Source: SFTH01 sp051878085 (GTDB lineage: Bacteria; Bacillota; Clostridia; Christensenellales; Aristaeellaceae). From it: a DNA stretch of 18,403 bases. The position numbers and the translations under genes were made by a program. Location of the stretch: positions 1 through 18,403 of the forward strand of contig JBJEJN010000042.1 in assembly GCA_051878085.1 (NCBI GenBank). Reading direction: 5' to 3'. The notes beneath the pieces are model-generated. The model made no database searches. It was given only the letters and a program-made list of their open reading frames with translations, and was not told the DNA's origin. Of this stretch, positions 15,105 to 18,403 are shown piece after piece. Positions within the stretch are counted from its first letter, which is position 1, and every line of letters starts with the position of its first letter.

Positions 15105-16615
15105 GTGAAAAGACAAACATCGTCGAAATGAAGGGAATCGTCAAGGTATTCTCCCATGTCCGCGCGTTGAAGGAAGTTGATTTCAGCGTTCGTAAGGGCG
15201 AGGTCCACGCGCTGCTGGGCGAGAATGGCGCCGGAAAATCCACGCTGATCAAGATTCTGACGGGCGTCTATCCGAAGGATGGCGGCGAGATTGTATTCGA
15301 CGGCAAGCCGGTTGACATCGAATCCCGGGAGGATGCCAGCAAGCTGGGCATCGCGTGCATTTTCCAGGAGTTCTCCCTGATCCCGACCCTGTCAGTGACG
15401 CAAAACATCCTGCTGAATAAGGAAAAGAACAAGTTCGGGATTCTGCAGAAAAAGGCCATGCGCAAGGAAGTCGACGAGCTGATCAAGCGCTTCGATTTTC
15501 CGCTGAATCCCGACGACATCATCGAAACATTGTCCGTGGCGCAAAAGCAGATGGTTGAAATTCTGAAAGCGCTGTCCACGAATGCGCGCCTGATCATCAT
15601 GGACGAGCCCACGGCATCCCTCTCCGCGAAAGAGAGCGAGATGCTCTACAAGATCATTCACCAGCTGCGCGAGCGTGAGGTTTCCATCATTTACATCTCT
15701 CACCGCCTGGAGGAGGTATTCGCCCTCTCTGACCGCATCACCGTTCTGCGCGACGGAAGTCTGGTGGGCGTGGTGGAGCATGACGACATTGTGCCGGACA
15801 AGGTGGTTCGCATGATGATCGGCAAGGAGTTGAGCGACGCCACCGCATCGCGCGAGCTGTGCGTCTCCAACAACCGCACGGTACTTGAGGTCAAAAACCT
15901 GTGCTCCATGGGCAAGTTTGAAGACGTGTCTTTCGAGGTCAAGGCCGGCGAAGTGCTGGTGCTCACGGGCCTGGTAGGATCCGGCCGCACGGAGATCCTG
16001 CGCGCGATATTCGGCGCAGATAAATATGACTCCGGCGAGATCCTGTTTGACGGCAAGAAGCTTCCGAACTCGACCGGCAAGACCATTCAAATGGGCTTCG
16101 GCCTCATCCCGGAGGATCGACGCACACAGGGCTTTATTCCCCTTCTGTCTGTGGAGAAGAATGTCGCCAGTACCAACTATGATACGATGAACAGCTATGG
16201 CTTCGTGCAGCGCAAAAAGGAGAAGAGCCTGGGGCGGCGCGCGGTGGAATTGGTCGATATGCGTCCGGCGAATCCCCTGGTGCCCGTGGGCAACTTGTCC
16301 GGTGGCAACCAGCAGAAAGCCGTGCTCGCAAAGTGGCTGACGCGCGACCTGAAGGTGATCCTGGTGGACGAGCCCACTGTGGGCATCGACATCGGCGCAA
16401 AGGATGAAATCTACAACTTCATCGAGGAGCTGGCGTCCAAGGGCGTCGCTGTGTTGCTGGTCAGCTCGGACGTGTCGGAGGTGCTGCGCGTGGCGCACCG
16501 CATCATCGTCATGAAGGAAGGCCGCATCATTCACGAATTCAACAACGGCGTCGCGACGCAGGAGGACATCCTGCTGACCTCATCCGGCATCGTGACACAG
16601 GGAAAGGAGGCATAG
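15101..16615 (+). CDS. Sugar ABC transporter ATP-binding protein (RbsA-like, double ABC)
   Basis: Tandem ATPase of 504 residues that energises import. First domain: Walker A GENGAGKST (40-48), Q-loop FQEF (88-91), an atypical signature LSVAQKQ (144-150), Walker B LIIMDEPTASLS (164-175) and switch His in ISHRLEEV. Second domain: a degenerate Walker A GLVGSGRT with Arg in place of Lys (290-297), canonical signature LSGGNQQK (399-406) and Walker B VILVDEPTVGID (419-430). This asymmetry, one complete and one altered site, is normal for RbsA-type proteins. The gene overlaps permease 1 by 4 bp and is 3 bp from permease 2. Confidence 0.96.
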   Translation: MSEKTNIVEMKGIVKVFSHVRALKEVDFSVRKGEVHALLGENGAGKSTLIKILTGVYPKDGGEIVFDGKPVDIESREDASKLGIACIFQEFSLIPTLSVTQNILLNKEKNKFGILQKKAMRKEVDELIKRFDFPLNPDDIIETLSVAQKQMVEILKALSTNARLIIMDEPTASLSAKESEMLYKIIHQLREREVSIIYISHRLEEVFALSDRITVLRDGSLVGVVEHDDIVPDKVVRMMIGKELSDATASRELCVSNNRTVLEVKNLCSMGKFEDVSFEVKAGEVLVLTGLVGSGRTEILRAIFGADKYDSGEILFDGKKLPNSTGKTIQMGFGLIPEDRRTQGFIPLLSVEKNVASTNYDTMNSYGFVQRKKEKSLGRRAVELVDMRPANPLVPVGNLSGGNQQKAVLAKWLTRDLKVILVDEPTVGIDIGAKDEIYNFIEELASKGVAVLLVSSDVSEVLRVAHRIIVMKEGRIIHEFNNGVATQEDILLTSSGIVTQGKEA

Positions 16616-16618
16616 TCC

Positions 16619-17638
16619 ATGAATGCAAAAAAGAGCCTGGGCAAGCAGCTGTATAAGTTCAGGCAGCTGATCATCCTTGTGGTGATGTGCCTCGTCTTTA
16701 CCATCGCGCTTCCCGGAAAGTTCCTGGCGCCGGGCAACTTCGTGAACATCTTTTATGCCATCTCGCTGCAGGGCATCATGATCTGCGGCGCAACCTTTCC
16801 GGTGCTGTTGGCGGGCATCGACCGCACGGTATCCGGTACGGCTGCGCTGGCAGGCGCAATGTGCTGCACCACAATCGTCAGGGGAGGCTTCTCCGCGTCG
16901 AGCGTGCTGCTGGGCGTGCTGCTGGGACTGTTGATCGGCATGGTGAGCGGCCTTTTCCACGGCCTGGTACTGAGCCGGTTCGACATTCCTGCCTTCCTGC
17001 TGACGTTGGCAACCTCCGAGATCCTGTATGGACTCGTACAGACGGTCACCGGCAACCAGCTGATCAACGTTATGAAGGCCGATGCCTTCAAGTGGATCGG
17101 CGGTGCACGTCCGCTGGGTGTGCCGATGCCGGTATACATCCTTGCGGTCTGCTTCCTGTTCACCTATATTATGCTGAACAAGACCGTCTACGGCCGTCAT
17201 CTCTACTGTGTCGGCGGCAACCGTGAAGCGGCCAAGCTTTCTGGCATTAAGGTGAAAAAGGTTATTATCATCGCCTACGTCATCTCCGGCTTCATGGGCG
17301 CACTGTCGGGCCTTGTGCTCTCCAGCATGAACCTGCAGGCCTCCGCCGGTCAGGCAAAGGGATATGAAAATGACGTGCTGGCGGCCATCGTGCTGGGTGG
17401 CGTGTCGCTGCGCGGTGGTTCTGGTACAATCCAGGGCGCGATGTTCGGTACGCTGCTGATTGGTATCCTGACCAATGGCTTGCAGCTATTGGGCGTGGCT
17501 TCGGTGTATCACGATCTGATCAAGGGCCTGATCATCATTACTGCTGTTGCCATCGACATGTACTCCAGTTACAAAATGAGCGGCCTGAAGCGCGAGAGCT
17601 TCTTCAGCCGCCTGTTCAAGCGTGCACATGCAAGATAG
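16619..17638 (+). CDS. Sugar ABC transporter permease 2 (RbsC-like)
   Basis: Second membrane subunit, 339 residues, BPD_transp_2 family. The ATG is preceded by AAAGGAGG about 8 nt upstream, at the end of the ATPase gene. Visible blocks are GATFPVLLAGIDRTVSGTAA, FDIPAFLLTLATSEILYG, GNREAAKLSGI (the ATPase-contacting loop) and AAIVLGGVSLRGGSGTIQGAMFGTLLIGIL. It ends with a short basic tail. It belongs to the same operon as the binding protein, permease 1 and ATPase, which supports a heterodimeric channel like LsrC/LsrD. Confidence 0.93.
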   Translation: MNAKKSLGKQLYKFRQLIILVVMCLVFTIALPGKFLAPGNFVNIFYAISLQGIMICGATFPVLLAGIDRTVSGTAALAGAMCCTTIVRGGFSASSVLLGVLLGLLIGMVSGLFHGLVLSRFDIPAFLLTLATSEILYGLVQTVTGNQLINVMKADAFKWIGGARPLGVPMPVYILAVCFLFTYIMLNKTVYGRHLYCVGGNREAAKLSGIKVKKVIIIAYVISGFMGALSGLVLSSMNLQASAGQAKGYENDVLAAIVLGGVSLRGGSGTIQGAMFGTLLIGILTNGLQLLGVASVYHDLIKGLIIITAVAIDMYSSYKMSGLKRESFFSRLFKRAHAR

Positions 17639-17678
17639 ACGCGCCCTATGACATCCTTGGAATTTGCCGAAGATCTGA

Positions 17679-17715
17679 GCCTCGGCTTTGCGCGCATGGA
17701 GGGCAAAGCCGAGGC
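17679..17715 (+). terminator. Hairpin after the ABC operon
   Basis: GCCTCGGCTTTGC (17679-17691) and GCAAAGCCGAGGC (17703-17715) are a perfect 13-bp inverted repeat with an 11-nt loop, 40 bp beyond the last permease stop. No T-run follows, so it may act as a 3' stabilising stem or a Rho-assisted terminator and not a standard intrinsic one. Confidence 0.6.
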
Positions 17716-17837
17716 AGTTGAGCTATAGGGTAGGAATTGGCTGAATGGGCGAATGAACCCTGAGACAGATGTATTGCGCAGCGATTGCCTGTATTGGCGG
17801 TCGCTGTGTTTGTTGTGTTCCGAATATCCCACGCGAG

Positions 17838-17902
17838 TGAACTGTTCCCCCATTCGTTCGACAAGTGTGATAAACTTAAAGCGGACGGATGGGGGTAAAA
17901 CT
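17838..17902 (+). mobile_element. Probable left end and promoter region of an IS3-type remnant
   Basis: TGAACTGTTCCCCC at 17838-17851 is placed and composed like the terminal repeat of an insertion sequence, about 65 bp before the OrfA-like start. No matching inverted end (GGGGGAACAGTTCA) occurs before the window ends; only ACTGTTCC in direct orientation is seen at 18211. The right end is therefore missing or displaced. From 17639 to 17902 no gene is seen. Confidence 0.35.
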
Positions 17903-18139
17903 ATGCCAGAAGCGATGCCGAACAAGAGATACACAGGAGAATCCAAGCAGGAAGTGATTAAGAGAATGCACCAAGAGCAATTGAGTATGCGGGAAACAGC
18001 AAGTATGGCATACTTGACAAGCATACGAGAATACATGCGGAATGAGGGCTTCAGAGACGCAGCGGTTTCTGAAGCTTTTTTCCGTAACCGTGTTCAGTTT
18101 TCTGCGCATCAACAAATGATCCTGGGATGTACAGGATGA
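17903..18139 (+). pseudogene. Truncated IS3-family transposase OrfA (helix-turn-helix) remnant
   Basis: From the ATG at 17903 (GGGGGT about 7 nt upstream) the protein begins MPEAMPNKRYTGESKQEVIK, then RMHQEQLSMRETAS, which is the start of the helix-turn-helix N-domain of IS3-type OrfA proteins. After about residue 34 the similarity stops: the expected recognition helix and the W-x-R-x-Y-x-x-E-G-P-E-G-L block are absent, and the frame ends at 79 residues. No OrfB with a DDE domain follows. The frame is open upstream to 17753, but the family start is at 17903. It is a decayed copy and is unlikely to be active. Confidence 0.7.
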
Positions 18140-18249
18140 TACTCACAGAATCCTTATGCGCAGCGTCATACTTCTTACACCATCCTCACAGGAAAGGTGA
18201 TAGTATATAAACTGTTCCAGAGGGATGAGAGAAACCGGAGGTACGGATT

Positions 18250-18403
18250 ATGTACGATCAGAAGCAGATGGATGCGCTGACGGCGCAGGTGCGCGCGCTG
18301 GTGCAGGAAAATCACATGTGCGAGGCGGAGGCTGCGGCGGCGAAGGCCATGGCCGACGCGCCCCATGAGGCGCAGCCCCACAACCTGATGGGCATCATCA
18401 TGG
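18250..18403 (+). CDS. Start of a TPR-like gene, cut by the window edge
   Basis: An ATG at 18250 with CCGGAGG 8 nt upstream opens a frame that runs off the window (51 codons seen). It reads MYDQKQMDALTAQVRALVQE, then a Cys-Glu-Ala-rich helix and DAPHEAQPHNLMGIIM. The pattern of two amphipathic helices and the A..P..A.PHNLMGI segment is like one tetratricopeptide unit. A weak TATATA/TATAAA lies about 42 bp upstream. The function is unknown, and the frame shows no sign of belonging to the sugar operon. Confidence 0.65.
   Translation, partial: MYDQKQMDALTAQVRALVQENHMCEAEAAAAKAMADAPHEAQPHNLMGIIM

Noticed and set aside
15392..16534. 380-codon minus-strand open frame opposite the ATPase gene
   Set aside because: Shadow of the RbsA-like gene; rich in His/Gln/Asp with no family features.
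17753..17902. Upstream extension of the OrfA-like frame
   Set aside because: No family similarity before MPEAMPNKRYTGE, and it crosses the putative IS end; the start at 17903 fits.
1..18403. CRISPR array, tRNA or rRNA
   Set aside because: No regularly spaced direct repeats, tRNA-like cloverleaf sequence or rRNA motifs were noticed on reading both strands.

Overview
The window looks like the chromosome of a GC-rich Clostridia-like Firmicute, perhaps a gut anaerobe. The reasons are AAGGAG-type ribosome binding sites before almost every gene, short leaders with sigma-A-like promoters, a MalT-type LuxR regulator, a DUF2207 membrane protein, and IS3-type and integrase debris. The taxon cannot be fixed from this sequence alone.

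Layout. Positions 1-2303 hold the 3' part of a large MalT-like LuxR-family regulator, cut by the left edge. Two genes for exported or membrane proteins follow on the same strand: a secreted protein with a duplicated C-terminal domain (2402-3703) and a DUF2207 (YciQ-like) membrane protein (3974-6115). Their upstream regions share the element CCGTACAAT-N5-TATGGTRGA. Positions 6116-6587 are a lower-GC scar with a short tyrosine-recombinase-like fragment.

The core is a divergent sugar-type locus. Leftward from about 12.4 kb run an FGGY carbohydrate kinase, a SorC-family regulator, an AEC-family transporter, a clear UlaG-type L-ascorbate-6-phosphate lactonase with its own promoter, and an unrecognised cytosolic protein that reads as a seven-bladed beta-propeller. 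Rightward from about 12.9 kb runs an RbsB/RbsC/RbsA/RbsC-type ABC importer with two different permeases. The roughly 600-bp region between them holds candidate promoters and several dyad-symmetric operator candidates.

Working model (inference): the ABC importer takes up an unphosphorylated lactone or sugar such as L-ascorbate or a relative, the FGGY kinase phosphorylates it, and UlaG opens the lactone ring. This would replace the UlaABC phosphotransferase route of E. coli. SorC would sense the phosphorylated intermediate, and the propeller protein would be an undescribed accessory enzyme or sensor. No ulaD, ulaE or ulaF equivalent lies in the window, so downstream steps must be encoded elsewhere or differ. 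The regulator/kinase/ABC arrangement also resembles the Lsr (AI-2) system, but the lactonase points away from AI-2.

The right end holds a strong hairpin after the ABC operon, a truncated IS3-type OrfA remnant (17903-18139), and the start of a new TPR-like gene that runs off the window at 18403.
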